DNA of 31,444 nt from an uncultured Collinsella sp. (GCA_900556415.1 USOU01000008.1:1-31444), one strand, 5' to 3'; shown: positions 1 through 11,498, counted from the first letter of the stretch. Program-made: numbers and translations. Notes: generated by a model from the letters alone, not told the origin.

Positions 1-180
1 GCCGACTACCGCCGCCGCATCTCGGCCCCGCTGGCGATTCAGGCCGTGCGCCGCGCCGCCGGCATCGAGCTTTCGGCCGCGCTTGCCCACGAGCTCGAGG
101 GCGTGCAGATTCCTAAGTTTGCCACGGACGAGTATTCCTGCCGCCGCGTGCCCGGCGTCGATTCTAGCGAGGTTCGCTAA
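1..180 (+). CDS. FAD-binding subunit of a xanthine dehydrogenase-family enzyme (C-terminal fragment)
   Basis: The reading frame is open from the window edge and ends at TAA 178-180, giving 59 visible residues. The segment with Tyr-Arg-Arg-Arg followed by a helix rich in Arg and Ala resembles the end of the CO dehydrogenase flavoprotein C-terminal domain found in medium FAD subunits of molybdenum hydroxylases. The stop overlaps the next start (TAATG at 178-182), so the two genes are translationally coupled. In this family the FAD subunit passes electrons from the 2Fe-2S clusters to NAD+ or another acceptor. The identification rests partly on the neighbour, because the FAD-binding motifs lie outside the window. 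Confidence 0.6.
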   Translation, partial: ADYRRRISAPLAIQAVRRAAGIELSAALAHELEGVQIPKFATDEYSCRRVPGVDSSEVR

Positions 181-3011
181 TGGCTGCCAAACTCATCGAT
201 CTTTCCTTTACGCTCAACTGCCGCAAGGTCAAGGTTCAGATTGCCCCCGACACCATGCTCTTTGCGCTGCTGCGCGAGCAGGGTTGCGCGTCGGTGCGCT
301 GTGCCTGTGAAACCACCAACTGCGGTCTGTGCACGGTGTGGCTTGACGGCGACCCGGTGCTGAGCTGCTCGGTTCCCGCCGCCCGTGTTGAGGGCCATAC
401 CATCACCACGCTCGAGGGCCTCAAGGCCGAATCCGAGGCACTGGCCCGCGCGATGGCTGCCGAAGGCGCCGAGCAGTGCGGTTTTTGCGCCCCCGGCCTC
501 ATCATGAACGTGCTGGCGCTTGCCCGCGCCGCCAAGGAGGACCCAAGCCTCGTCGCCACGCGCGAGGAACTCTCGCGCCAGCTTGCCGGCAACCTCTGCC
601 GTTGCAGCGGCTACGAGAGCCAGCTGCGCGCCATCGTCCGTTTTCTCAACGAGTCCGGCGTGCAGGTGGGCTTTGAGATGCCCGAGCTGCCCGTCAACGA
701 GACGAGCTCCGACGGTGTCGCGTACAAGCAGATCACCAAGAAGCAGCCCAAGAAGGACTCGAAGGCCCTGCTCGAGGGTCGTCCCGTCTACACCGGCGAT
801 ATGGTGCCCGCCGGCGCGCTCATCGTTAAGCTCAAGCGCAGCCCGTATGCGCGCGCCAAGATCCGCTCCATCGATACGTCGCGCGCCTTGAAGGTGCCCG
901 GCGTGGTGGGCGTCTACACTTACGAGGACGTTCCCCAGCGCCGCTTTACCATTGCCGGTCAGAGCTATCCGCAGCCGAGTCCTTACGACCGCTTGATCCT
1001 CGAGAACCTCGTCCGTTACCAAAACGAAGAGGTGGCGATCGTCGCCGCCGAGACCGAGGAGGCTGCCGACAAGGCGCTCAAGCTCATCAAGGTCGACTAC
1101 GAGGTACTCGAGCCCCTGCTCGACTTTACCCAGGCGCTTGATAATGACATCGTGGTCCACCCCGAGGGCGACGTGACCTTTATGTTCCCGCAGGGCGGCG
1201 ACGTCCCGCGCAACTTGGTATGCAGCGGTACCAGCGACTTTGGCGACTTGGACGAGGCCTTCGGCCAGAGCGACATCGTCTTCACCCGCACCTACACCAG
1301 CCAGGCCACGCAGACCGCACCCATGGAGACCTTCCGCGCCTTCGCGACGACCGACGCGTTCGGGCGTATCTCGGTGACCACCTCCACGCAGGTGCCCTTC
1401 CACGTGCGCCGCATGGTCGCACAGTCGCTCGATATCCCGCAGTCGCAGGTACAGGTCATTAAGCCGCGCATCGGCGGCGGCTTTGGCTCCAAGCAGACGG
1501 GCTGCTGCGAGATCTTCGTGGCGTTTGTGACGCAGCAGACCGGCCGTCCGAGCTACTGCTGCTACACCCGTGAGGAGACCATCACCGCGGGCAACTCGCG
1601 CCATCAGATGCAGATGACCGTCAAGCTGGGCGCCATGAACGACGGCACCATCACGGCCATCGATTTGCACACGCTGTCCAACGCCGGCGCGTACGGCGAG
1701 CACGCTACCACGACGATCGGCCTTTCGGGCCACAAGAGCCTGCCCATCTACAACCATGTGAAGGCGAGCCGCTTTAGCTGGGACGCCGTCTACACCAATA
1801 CCAACCGCGGCGGCGCGTATCGCGGCTACGGTGCCACCCAGGGCCAGTTTGCCGTCGAGAGCGCCGTCAACGAGCTCGCCGACATGCTGCACATGGACCC
1901 CGCCGACCTGCGCCTTAAGAACATCGTGCGCGAGGGTGAGATCATGCCGCAGTACTACAACGAGAAGCTCAACGCCTGCGCGCTCGACCGCTGCCTGCTG
2001 CGCGCGATGGACATGATCGGCTGGCGCGACAAGCCGCTGGCCGTCGACCTAGGCGACCGCGTGCGTGCTCTGGGCTGCGCGCTCACCATGCAGGGCTCGG
2101 GCATTTCCAACGTAGATATCGCCGGCATCGACATGCGCCTGGAAGAGGACGGCTTCATTACCATCGGCACCGGCGCCACCGATAACGGCATGGGCGTCGA
2201 TACGATCCTGGCGCAGATTGCCGCCGAGGAGCTGGGCGTTGAAAGCTCGCTCATTGTGGTGCGCGGCGTGGACACCGACGTGTCGCCGTTCGACGCCGGC
2301 TCGTACGCGAGCTCGGGCACGTACGTGACGGGTCTGGCAGCCAAGAACGCCGCGACGGAGCTGCGCGAGAAGATCTGCGCCAAGGCCGCCCAGATGTGGG
2401 ACGTGGACGCCGCCGATGTTGTCTTTGATGGTCAGTACGTGCGCCTGTCCGACGAGCGTGCCGCGCGTGAGCAGAATCGCTACCTCACGCTGCGCGACTT
2501 TGCCAACCTGTGCGTCAAGAACATCGCGGGCGGCGACGCGCTCACCTCGCACGCCTCTGCCTGCCTGCCCGTTTCGCCCCCGCCGTTTATGGCCGGCATT
2601 GCCGAGGTCGAGGTCGACAAGGCCACCGGCAAGGTGACTGTGGTGGACTATGCGGCGGCTGTGGACTGCGGCACCGTGATCAACGAGGCGCTCGCGCGCG
2701 TCCAGGCCGAGGGCGGCATTGCCCAGGGTATCGGTCACGCGCTCTACGAGATCGTCGAGCATGATGACCGCGGTCGCCTGCGCACCGGCAACTTTATGAG
2801 CTACAAGCTGCCCACGCGCCTGGATATCGGCAGCATTCGCGTGGCCTTTGAGCCGAGCTACGAGCCGACGGGCCCGTTTGGCGCCAAGTCGATCGGCGAG
2901 GTCGTCATCAACACGCCGCTCGCCGCCGTTGCCTCGGCCGTGGCGCACGCCACCGGCCACCAGGTGCGCTCGCTGCCGATCACGCCCGAGAAGGCCCTGC
3001 TGGGGGAGTAG
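180..3011 (+). CDS. Xanthine dehydrogenase-family fused 2Fe-2S / molybdopterin subunit
   Basis: This 943-residue protein fuses the iron-sulfur and molybdopterin subunits of a molybdenum hydroxylase. Residues 1-160 hold two 2Fe-2S clusters: a plant-ferredoxin-type set at Cys43, Cys48, Cys51 and Cys63, and a second set at Cys100/Cys103 and Cys140/Cys142. From about residue 200 the molybdopterin part follows, with the glycine-rich GGGFGSK at 432-438, an Arg-rich loop (AYRGYG) near 546-551, and GAKSIGE near the C-terminus, whose Glu907 matches the catalytic base of the family. The enzymes hydroxylate purines or aldehydes in the cytoplasm and pass electrons to the FAD subunit encoded just upstream, whose stop codon overlaps this start. 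The fused arrangement is like the XdhAC proteins in anaerobic purine-degradation clusters, so xanthine or a related purine is a reasonable substrate guess. Sequence alone does not fix the substrate, and aldehyde oxidase or nicotinate hydroxylase remain possible. Confidence 0.85.
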   Translation: MAAKLIDLSFTLNCRKVKVQIAPDTMLFALLREQGCASVRCACETTNCGLCTVWLDGDPVLSCSVPAARVEGHTITTLEGLKAESEALARAMAAEGAEQCGFCAPGLIMNVLALARAAKEDPSLVATREELSRQLAGNLCRCSGYESQLRAIVRFLNESGVQVGFEMPELPVNETSSDGVAYKQITKKQPKKDSKALLEGRPVYTGDMVPAGALIVKLKRSPYARAKIRSIDTSRALKVPGVVGVYTYEDVPQRRFTIAGQSYPQPSPYDRLILENLVRYQNEEVAIVAAETEEAADKALKLIKVDYEVLEPLLDFTQALDNDIVVHPEGDVTFMFPQGGDVPRNLVCSGTSDFGDLDEAFGQSDIVFTRTYTSQATQTAPMETFRAFATTDAFGRISVTTSTQVPFHVRRMVAQSLDIPQSQVQVIKPRIGGGFGSKQTGCCEIFVAFVTQQTGRPSYCCYTREETITAGNSRHQMQMTVKLGAMNDGTITAIDLHTLSNAGAYGEHATTTIGLSGHKSLPIYNHVKASRFSWDAVYTNTNRGGAYRGYGATQGQFAVESAVNELADMLHMDPADLRLKNIVREGEIMPQYYNEKLNACALDRCLLRAMDMIGWRDKPLAVDLGDRVRALGCALTMQGSGISNVDIAGIDMRLEEDGFITIGTGATDNGMGVDTILAQIAAEELGVESSLIVVRGVDTDVSPFDAGSYASSGTYVTGLAAKNAATELREKICAKAAQMWDVDAADVVFDGQYVRLSDERAAREQNRYLTLRDFANLCVKNIAGGDALTSHASACLPVSPPPFMAGIAEVEVDKATGKVTVVDYAAAVDCGTVINEALARVQAEGGIAQGIGHALYEIVEHDDRGRLRTGNFMSYKLPTRLDIGSIRVAFEPSYEPTGPFGAKSIGEVVINTPLAAVASAVAHATGHQVRSLPITPEKALLGE

Positions 3012-3040
3012 CGGGTCAGCGAACAAGTCGTAATGGGCGG

Positions 3041-3065
3041 GGCGGGGCAACTCGTCCCGCCTTTT
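3041..3065 (+). terminator. Rho-independent terminator after the molybdenum-hydroxylase operon
   Basis: GGCGGG (3041-3046) pairs with CCCGCC (3056-3061) around a 9-nt loop and is followed by TTTT. It lies 30 nt after the stop of the fused subunit, so it likely ends that operon. Confidence 0.75.
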
Positions 3066-3151
3066 GCACTCGTGGTGAGGTCGTGAGCTTGTAAAAGGTG
3101 TGCGTGCGCTTGCCGTTCGTATCTGCTATCATTCCTTATCTGTGCGCTCAT

Positions 3152-3235
3152 GCGGGCGTGGCGGAATTGGTAGACGCGCCAGATTTAGGTTCTGGTGGGA
3201 TTCCCGTGAAGGTTCGAGTCCTTTCGCCCGCACCA
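3152..3235 (+). tRNA. tRNA-Leu, anticodon UAG
   Basis: The acceptor stem GCGGGCG (3152-3158) pairs with CGCCCGC (3225-3231), followed by discriminator A and an encoded CCA (3233-3235). The anticodon stem CCAGA/TCTGG (3179-3183, 3191-3195) holds loop TTTAGGT with anticodon TAG at 3186-3188, which reads CUA and other CUN leucine codons. A variable arm with GGG/CCC pairing marks it as a class II tRNA, as expected for Leu. The T loop is TTCGAGT with a five-pair stem that includes one G-T pair. Confidence 0.97.
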
Positions 3236-3326
3236 TCGCACCTGCGTCGGCCCTGGCCGTCGCGGCACTTTGTTGCATAAAGGTACCAGCACCTCAGATA
3301 AGCTGGGCAGTATGAGGAGGAACGTG

Positions 3327-4625
3327 TTGAACATCACCGCTTCTGACGTCAAGGACGCCAAGCTCACCGCTACGGTCACCATCCCGGCCGCCGACGTCGA
3401 CGCCGCGATCAAGAAGGCCTACAAGGACACCGCCAAGAAGTACCGCTTCCCGGGCTTCCGCGCCGGCAAGGCTCCCCGTCCGGTCATCGACTCCGCTCTT
3501 GGCGCCGAGGCTACCCTCGCTCAGGCCACCAACGACCTGATCGCCGCCAACGAGCCCGCCGTCCTCAACGAGCTGGACATCGTCCCCACCAAGAACGGTG
3601 ACTACAAGGAGCTCGACCTCGCCAAGGATCACGAGGACTACACCTACACCGTCGAGTTCTCCCTGCGTCCCGCCGCTGAGCTCTCCTCCTTCGACGCCGT
3701 CGAGATCGAGATGCCCCCTGCGGAGGTCACCGAGTCCGAGATCAACAACCAGGTCGAGATGCTCCTCAACTACCGTGCCACCTTCGAGGACGTCGAGGGT
3801 CGCGCCGTCGAGGCCGAGGACTACGTCACCGTCGACCTCAAGGCCGTCGAGAACGCCGACAACTTTGCCGCCGAGGGCCGCATGCTCATCGCCGGTAGCG
3901 ACAGCAACCCCAAGGAGTTCAACGAGGCCCTGATCGGCGCCAACGTTGACGACGTCAAGACCGTCACCTGGACCGACGAGGTCGAGGAGGGCGAGGAGGC
4001 CGAGACCCACACCGTCGAGGTCACCGTCAAGGGCATCAAGGTCCGCAACACCCCCGAGCTCACCGACGAGCTCGTCAAGTCCGACTTTGGCTTCGACAGC
4101 ATCGACGCTATGCGCGACGCCATCAAGCTCGAGATCGAGCAGGACAAGGCTTCCCGCCTCCCGGCCGAGAAGGAGAACCGTTGCGTCGCCGCTCTCGCTG
4201 AGCGTCTGCAGCTCGACGAGATGGACGCCGACTACGAGCAGTCCGTCTTTGAGGAGCTTGGCCAGAACTTCCTGTCCAACCTCGCTGCCCGCGGCATGAC
4301 CCTCGACACCTGGCTGCCGGCTTCCGGCCTGACCATGGAGCAGTTCGTCGGCGACCTGCACAAGCAGGCCAACGACGTTGCCCGCGAGTCCCTGGCGCTC
4401 GACGCCCTCGCCCGTGAGCTCAAGATCGAGGTCACCGAGGACGACGTTAACGCCGAGTTCGAGAAGGCTGGCGTCAAGGACGTCGAGGCTTCCAAGGCCG
4501 AGTTCATCGCCGATGGCCGTATGCCTGCTGTCCGCGAGTCCATCCGTCGCTCCAAGGCCGTCGACCACCTGGTCGAGAACGCCAAGGTGACCGAGGTCGA
4601 CGAGACCGCCAAGGACGCCGAGTAA
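3327..4625 (+). CDS. tig: Trigger factor, ribosome-associated chaperone
   Basis: Trigger factor binds ribosomal protein L23 at the exit tunnel and shields nascent chains. The N-terminal ribosome-binding signature GFRAGKAP is at residues 43-50. The protein ends in an acidic, helix-rich C-terminal arm typical of the chaperone part. The start is set at TTG 3327, because AGGAGG at 3315-3320 lies 6 nt upstream; GTG 3324 is the alternative, and ATG 3312 precedes the ribosome-binding site. This gives 432 residues, the usual family length. The middle domain (about 150-245) shows no clear FKBP prolyl-isomerase signature, so isomerase activity is uncertain. Its position directly ahead of clpP and clpX is the common tig-clpP-clpX arrangement. 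Confidence 0.95.
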   Translation: MNITASDVKDAKLTATVTIPAADVDAAIKKAYKDTAKKYRFPGFRAGKAPRPVIDSALGAEATLAQATNDLIAANEPAVLNELDIVPTKNGDYKELDLAKDHEDYTYTVEFSLRPAAELSSFDAVEIEMPPAEVTESEINNQVEMLLNYRATFEDVEGRAVEAEDYVTVDLKAVENADNFAAEGRMLIAGSDSNPKEFNEALIGANVDDVKTVTWTDEVEEGEEAETHTVEVTVKGIKVRNTPELTDELVKSDFGFDSIDAMRDAIKLEIEQDKASRLPAEKENRCVAALAERLQLDEMDADYEQSVFEELGQNFLSNLAARGMTLDTWLPASGLTMEQFVGDLHKQANDVARESLALDALARELKIEVTEDDVNAEFEKAGVKDVEASKAEFIADGRMPAVRESIRRSKAVDHLVENAKVTEVDETAKDAE

Positions 4626-4701
4626 TTCTCGCCACCTTGCCCGCGAGCGCATGCATGCGCCCGTGATGGGGTAAAGTTATACACCGGTTATCCGGTTGCT
4701 T

Positions 4702-4742
4702 CGTACGGTGCCAGCCAATGCATAGCATGCGGGCACCGTACG
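4702..4742 (+). terminator. Long nested hairpin between tig and clpP
   Basis: CGTACGGTGCC (4702-4712) pairs perfectly with GGCACCGTACG (4732-4742), followed by TTTAT. The 19-nt loop contains a smaller palindrome (GCAT-AGC-ATGC). The weak T tract means it may be an inefficient terminator for tig or a structured leader of clpP, whose start is 45 nt downstream. Confidence 0.55.
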
Positions 4743-4787
4743 TTTATCTAGAACCACTATTGGTCCGTAAGAGAAATGGAGATGCGT

Positions 4788-5408
4788 ATGATCGCTAAGT
4801 TCGATTCCGCCCTCGTGCCATACGTTATCGAGCAGACGCCGCGCGGCGAGCGCAGCTACGATATCTATTCGCGCCTGCTCAACGACCGCATCATCTTCTT
4901 GGGCGAGGAGATCAACTCCGTCAGCGCCAACCTGGTCGTTGCCCAGCTGCTGCATCTTGAGAGCCAGGATGCTGAGAAGGATATCTCGCTCTACATCAAT
5001 TCGCCCGGCGGCGAGGTCTACTCCGGCCTGGCGATTCTGGACACCATGAACTTCATCAAGCCGCAGGTCTCCACCATCTGCGTCGGTATGGCCGCTTCCA
5101 TGGCCGCGGTGCTGCTTTCGGCCGGCGCCAAGGGCAAGCGCTTCTGCCTGCCGCACTCCAAGGTCATGATTCACCAGCCCAGCGGCGGTGCGCAGGGCCA
5201 GCAGACCGAGATCGAGATCGTGGCCGAGGAGATCAAGAAGACCCGTCGCGAGCTCAACCAGATTCTGTCCGACGCATCGGGTCAGCCCATCGAGAAGGTC
5301 CAGGCCGATACCGAGCGCGATAACTACCTCACGGCTGCCGAGGCCCTCGACTACGGTCTGATCGACCGCATTGTCACCTCGCGCGACCTCGCCGCGAAGG
5401 ATGCCTAG
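4788..5408 (+). CDS. clpP: ATP-dependent Clp protease proteolytic subunit
   Basis: ClpP is a tetradecameric serine peptidase that degrades proteins unfolded by ClpX or ClpC. Counting from ATG 4788, the catalytic triad is Ser104 in GMAASMA, His129 in MIHQP and Asp178 in ERDNY. The N-terminal segment with YDIYSRLL is the loop region that docks with the ATPase. The start at 4788 is preferred because GGAG (4778-4781) lies 6 nt upstream; an in-frame ATG at 4776 would add four residues but has a poorer site. The length of 206 residues is normal. One base separates it from clpX, so the two are certainly co-transcribed. Confidence 0.96.
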   Translation: MIAKFDSALVPYVIEQTPRGERSYDIYSRLLNDRIIFLGEEINSVSANLVVAQLLHLESQDAEKDISLYINSPGGEVYSGLAILDTMNFIKPQVSTICVGMAASMAAVLLSAGAKGKRFCLPHSKVMIHQPSGGAQGQQTEIEIVAEEIKKTRRELNQILSDASGQPIEKVQADTERDNYLTAAEALDYGLIDRIVTSRDLAAKDA

Positions 5409-5409
5409 G

Positions 5410-6825
5410 ATGGCCGGTAACATGCAGGACGGCTTCGACGAGAACGGCAACCCCATCCGCTGCTCCTTCTGCGGAAAAGAGCAGGGTCAGGTTCGCCGCC
5501 TGGTGAAGGGTCCGACCAATATCTTTATCTGTGATGAGTGCGTCGCCGCCTGCTCCGAGATCCTGGAGGAGTCGCTGGCTTCGGACTTTATGGACGCCGC
5601 CCGCAACGGCAAGCTGCCGGGCTTCCTCAACGACCACGGCCAGGCTGCCGGGCAGCCTGCCATGGATCCCGAGGCCGAGGGCTTTGAGCTCGAGGACGAT
5701 GCCCGCCAGGTCATTACGCATGTGCCGACGCCGCACGAGATCTATGACGAGCTTTCGGCTTATGTCATGGGCCAGGAGGACGCCAAGCGCGCCATGTCAG
5801 TTGCCGTGTACAACCACTATCGCCGCGTGATCGAGGGCGGCGCTGCGCTTTCGGCCTTTGACGAGGCTGGTGGTATGGACGGCCAGTTCGACGATGATAT
5901 GGACGAGGTGGAGCTCGCTAAGTCCAATATTCTGCTGCTTGGTCCCACTGGTACCGGTAAGACCCTGCTGGCTCAGACGCTCGCGCGCATCCTCGAGGTG
6001 CCGTTTGCCATCGCCGACGCCACCGCGCTCACCGAGGCTGGTTACGTGGGCGAGGACGTGGAGAACATCCTGCTCAAGCTCATCAACGCCGCCGATGGCG
6101 ACATCGAGCGCGCGCAGGTTGGCATTATCTATGTCGATGAGATCGACAAGATTGCCCGCAAGGCCGAGAACCTCTCTATCACCCGCGATGTCTCGGGCGA
6201 GGGTGTTCAGCAGGCACTGCTGAAGATTCTTGAGGGCACGGTGGCAAGCGTTCCGCCCACTGGCGGCCGTAAGCATCCCCAGCAGGAACTGTTGCAGATC
6301 GACACGACCAACATCCTGTTTATCTGCGGCGGTGCCTTTGTGGGCCTGGACAAGATCATCGCCGACCGCGTGGGCAACAAGGGCGTGGGCTTTAACTCCG
6401 AGATCGCCGGCCCCACCTCGGTCGACGAGAACGACCTGCTGCGTCAGGTGCTCCCGCAGGACCTCAACGCCTTTGGCATGATCCCTGAGTTCGTGGGCCG
6501 TACGCCTGTCGTCACCCAGACGCAGGCGCTCGACGAGGACGACCTGGTGTCGATCCTGACCGAGCCCAAGAACGCCGTGGTGCGTCAGTACCGCAAGATG
6601 TTCCAGCTCGAGGACGTTGAGCTTGAGTTTGAGGACGCCGCCCTGCACGAGATCGCCCGCATGGCGCTTGCCCGCAAGACCGGCGCCCGCGGCCTGCGCT
6701 CCATCTGCGAGGACGTGCTGCAGCAGACGATGTTCGATCTCCCCAGCGAGGAGGGCGTCACCAAGGTCATCGTGACCGAAGCCTCCGTAAAGGGCGAAGA
6801 GCAGCCCCAGCGCATCTACGGGTAA
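5410..6825 (+). CDS. clpX: ATP-dependent Clp protease ATP-binding subunit ClpX
   Basis: ClpX is the AAA+ unfoldase that feeds substrates to ClpP. The 471-residue protein starts with a zinc-binding domain (Cys18, Cys21, Cys41, Cys44). The AAA+ module has Walker A GPTGTGKT at 178-185, the substrate-gripping pore loop GYVG at 211-214 and Walker B ending in DEID at 243-246. A GGRKHP motif (RKH loop) follows. The linker between the zinc domain and the AAA+ module is acidic and somewhat long. The start at ATG 5410 is chosen because AAGGA at 5398-5402 sits 7 nt upstream and the clpP stop ends at 5408; in-frame upstream starts lie inside clpP. Confidence 0.96.
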   Translation: MAGNMQDGFDENGNPIRCSFCGKEQGQVRRLVKGPTNIFICDECVAACSEILEESLASDFMDAARNGKLPGFLNDHGQAAGQPAMDPEAEGFELEDDARQVITHVPTPHEIYDELSAYVMGQEDAKRAMSVAVYNHYRRVIEGGAALSAFDEAGGMDGQFDDDMDEVELAKSNILLLGPTGTGKTLLAQTLARILEVPFAIADATALTEAGYVGEDVENILLKLINAADGDIERAQVGIIYVDEIDKIARKAENLSITRDVSGEGVQQALLKILEGTVASVPPTGGRKHPQQELLQIDTTNILFICGGAFVGLDKIIADRVGNKGVGFNSEIAGPTSVDENDLLRQVLPQDLNAFGMIPEFVGRTPVVTQTQALDEDDLVSILTEPKNAVVRQYRKMFQLEDVELEFEDAALHEIARMALARKTGARGLRSICEDVLQQTMFDLPSEEGVTKVIVTEASVKGEEQPQRIYG

Positions 6826-6836
6826 ATAGCTTGAAT

Positions 6837-6873
6837 GCAGGCCCCGCGGCAACCACCGCGGGGCCTGCAGTTT
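6837..6873 (+). terminator. Strong hairpin terminator after clpX
   Basis: A perfect 13-bp stem (6837-6849 with 6856-6868) has a 6-nt loop and is followed by AGTTT. It begins 12 nt after the clpX stop. The T run is short, but the stem is very GC-rich. Confidence 0.8.
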
Positions 6874-6955
6874 AGGGACAGGTTTATCTTGGTCGGTTTT
6901 TATATGGGCAAATGTCGTTTCCCCTGATAAAACCTACCAAGATAAACCTGTCCCT
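6874..6955. repeat. 82-bp palindromic intergenic element
   Basis: Arms of 27 nt (6874-6900 and 6929-6955) are complementary at 26 positions. They begin AGGGACAGGTTT and end AAACCTGTCCCT, and the only mismatch is C6894 against T6935. The 28-nt loop shows no further structure. CCCTTTT at the right end would give a usable termination signal on the plus strand. The length and near-perfect symmetry in a gene-free region look like a REP- or MITE-type extragenic palindrome; I cannot count copies elsewhere. Confidence 0.75.
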
Positions 6956-7030
6956 TTTCGGCAGGTATGCCTGTGCTATTCTGTGAGATTGTCAAGTTAG
7001 TACCTTCAGACTGAAGTAATCGATACCTAA

Positions 7031-7143
7031 GGCGTGTCCGCCTGCTTGGTTTTCGTAGATTCCGCACGAGCCGAAGAGCACTAAATGTGCTCTTCGTGCG
7101 AGCCAGGACCTGACCGAGCGAAAACCAAGCAGGCGGACACGCC
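7031..7143 (+). repeat. Core-conserved giant hairpin, copy 1 (valS leader)
   Basis: Outer arms 7031-7055 and 7119-7143 form a perfect 25-bp stem. Inside lies the conserved core shared with copies at 9876-9983 and 25583-25700: TTCCGCACGAG, then an inner hairpin AAGAGCAC / GTGCTCTT around TAAAT, then GTGCGAG and an AGGAC segment. The right arm ends 20 nt before the valS start, so the hairpin would sit immediately upstream of the ribosome-binding site if the transcript starts upstream. No T-box antiterminator signature (GGTGG..ACCGCG) is present. Function is unknown; it could be a structured leader RNA or a mobile palindrome. Confidence 0.7.
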
Positions 7144-7163
7144 GATGGGACAGGGAGAGATAT

Positions 7164-9860
<2,697 letters not shown>

Positions 9861-9875
9861 GCGGTACTGGGGGAC

Positions 9876-9983
9876 GCGGTTTGGGGCTTTGCTCGCTACT
9901 GCGGACAGTCCTGCTCGCACGAAGGCCACATTAAGTGGCCTTCGGCTCGTGCGGAACTTGTATCGAGCAAAGCCCCAAACCGC
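9876..9983 (-). repeat. Core-conserved giant hairpin, copy 2 (inverted, after valS)
   Basis: Perfect 20-bp outer arms 9876-9895 and 9964-9983 enclose the same core as copies 1 and 3, here on the minus strand. Flanking GGG 9871-9873 and CCC 9985-9987 can extend the stem. In the inner hairpin AGAGCAC/GTGCTCT of the other copies is replaced by AGGCCAC/GTGGCCT, a double compensatory change that keeps pairing. It starts 15 nt after the valS stop. The outer-arm sequence is unrelated to that of the other copies. Confidence 0.7.
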
Positions 9984-10084
9984 TCCCATGGCGGTTACGT
10001 GGTTGTTTGCAACTGGTGGGTTAGGGCCACTGGGTTGTGGCCTTGATCTTGCTGCAATCGGGTAAAGGCTGATATTGTCAACGC

Positions 10085-10117
10085 GAGGGGCTCATTCTTT
10101 TTGATGGGCCTCTTTTT
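10085..10117 (+). terminator. Hairpin terminator just upstream of folC
   Basis: Bases 10085-10095 pair with 10104-10114 (11 pairs including two G-U in RNA), ending in a T run to 10117. It lies 22 nt before the folC start. It could end upstream transcription or act as a leader attenuator. A weak promoter-like pair (TTGCTG 10049, TATTGT 10073, 18-nt spacer) would place the transcript start right at the hairpin. Confidence 0.6.
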
Positions 10118-10139
10118 CTGTAATTGGAGACTTTGGGTT

Positions 10140-11483
10140 ATGGCTAAGCGTTCTGGGTCGTATGTCGTTCCTTTCTCGTTTGATTTGCTTTCGTTTGATG
10201 AGGCTGTTGGGCTGGCTGCTGATACGGGGCGGATTTCTGGGGATGCTGGTCCGCTGCTCGAGACGGTTGTCGATATGCTCGATGAGCTGGGACGTCCGGA
10301 CGAGTACTTTGATTGCATTCAGGTTGCCGGTACCAATGGCAAGACTTCGACTACGCGTTTTTCGGCTGCCATTCTTCGTGGTGAGGGGCTCAAGACCGCG
10401 CTGTATACGTCGCCGCAGCTGGTGTGCTATCCCGAGCGTATGGAGGTCGATGGGTGCGTCGTGAGCGACGAGGCGTTTGCCCGTGGCGTTTCTGCCGCTG
10501 TCGAGGCGGGGTGTCGCGTGAATGCGCACCGTGTTGCGGCGGGGGAGCGCGCCTATACCATCACGCCGTTTGACTTGCTGACGGCTGCCGCACTTGTAGT
10601 GTTTGCCGAGGCTGCGGTGGATGTTGCCGTGCTCGAAGTCGGCATGGGCGGACGTTGGGACGCCACGAGTGCGACTGATCCTGTCGCCGTTGCAATCACG
10701 GGCATTGGCCTCGATCACACGCGCATTTTGGGCGACACGCTCGAGGCCATTGCGAGGGAGAAGGCTGCGGTCATTAAGCCTGGACGCCTGGTAGTGTTGG
10801 GTGAGGGCACGCACGAGGCGAGCGTTCAGCGCGTGATGGATGCCCGTTGCCGCGAGTGCGGCATCGTGCCGCTCGTGGCGAGCCACGCCACGACGAAGGT
10901 GCCGGCGCATGTGGGCGATACGGTTGAGTTTAGCTGCACCACGCCTCGAGCCATCTATACGTCGAGTATGGTTAAGCCGGCGTATCAGCCGCAGAATGCC
11001 GCGTGCGCGATTATGCTATGCGAGGGCTATCTGGGCCGCGAGCTCGATCACGATACGTTGGGCGCATCCCTTATGGGTTGCCCCACACCGGGTCGTTTTG
11101 ACGTGCTGGGGACCGATCCCCTCAAGCTGATCGATGCCTGTCATAATCCCCAGAGCTGCGAGAACTTTGTGAGCGCGCTGGATGAGATCGACCCGTGCGT
11201 GGAGAATCGCCCCACGCTGCTGTGCGCTGCGCTGGCCGACAAGGACGTGGCAGGCATCGTCGACGTGTTGATCCCAGCTTTCCCGCGCGTGGTTGTGACC
11301 CAGACCGATTCCGACCGCGCCCTGCTGGCAGAGGATCTCGCTGCCCTGGTGGACGCCGATAAGCTTGTTGGCGTGTATCCCAGCGTGTCCGAGGCCCTCG
11401 CGGCCTTCGATGCTGCGGGTGAGTCCTTCGTTGCCGCCGGCACCATCACCCTAGCCGGTGAAGTAGCCGGCCTGCTCCGCTAA
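10140..11483 (+). CDS. folC: Folylpolyglutamate synthase / dihydrofolate synthase family
   Basis: This Mur-ligase-type enzyme adds glutamate to dihydropteroate or folates using ATP. The 447-residue protein has the ATP-binding loop GTNGKTS at 64-70, then the conserved SPQLVCYPERM segment that matches the SPHL..F.ER folate-binding region, and LEVGMGGRWDAT, the typical magnesium/omega-loop signature. Further on DACHNPQS corresponds to the DGAHNP motif, with Cys in place of Gly. The start at ATG 10140 is chosen because GGAGA (10126-10130) lies 9 nt upstream; an ATG at 10101 falls inside the upstream hairpin. Codon use is slightly more T-rich in the first third than in the neighbours. It is convergent with the next gene. 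Confidence 0.92.
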   Translation: MAKRSGSYVVPFSFDLLSFDEAVGLAADTGRISGDAGPLLETVVDMLDELGRPDEYFDCIQVAGTNGKTSTTRFSAAILRGEGLKTALYTSPQLVCYPERMEVDGCVVSDEAFARGVSAAVEAGCRVNAHRVAAGERAYTITPFDLLTAAALVVFAEAAVDVAVLEVGMGGRWDATSATDPVAVAITGIGLDHTRILGDTLEAIAREKAAVIKPGRLVVLGEGTHEASVQRVMDARCRECGIVPLVASHATTKVPAHVGDTVEFSCTTPRAIYTSSMVKPAYQPQNAACAIMLCEGYLGRELDHDTLGASLMGCPTPGRFDVLGTDPLKLIDACHNPQSCENFVSALDEIDPCVENRPTLLCAALADKDVAGIVDVLIPAFPRVVVTQTDSDRALLAEDLAALVDADKLVGVYPSVSEALAAFDAAGESFVAAGTITLAGEVAGLLR

Positions 11484-11498
11484 CCCATCCCCTCATCA

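Noticed and set aside
177..1892. Long antisense frames opposite real genes (for example 177-1892, 3294-4652, 7656-9989, 26315-28045 on the minus strand)
   Set aside because: These arise from G/C-ending codon bias in GC-rich genes; they lack ribosome-binding sites and recognisable domains, and the sense frame encodes a known protein in each case.
6960..7163. T-box riboswitch upstream of valS (and likewise of leuS and thrS)
   Set aside because: No conserved T-box antiterminator sequence (AGGGTGGNACCGCG-type) or specifier-loop layout is present; the hairpins have a different core.
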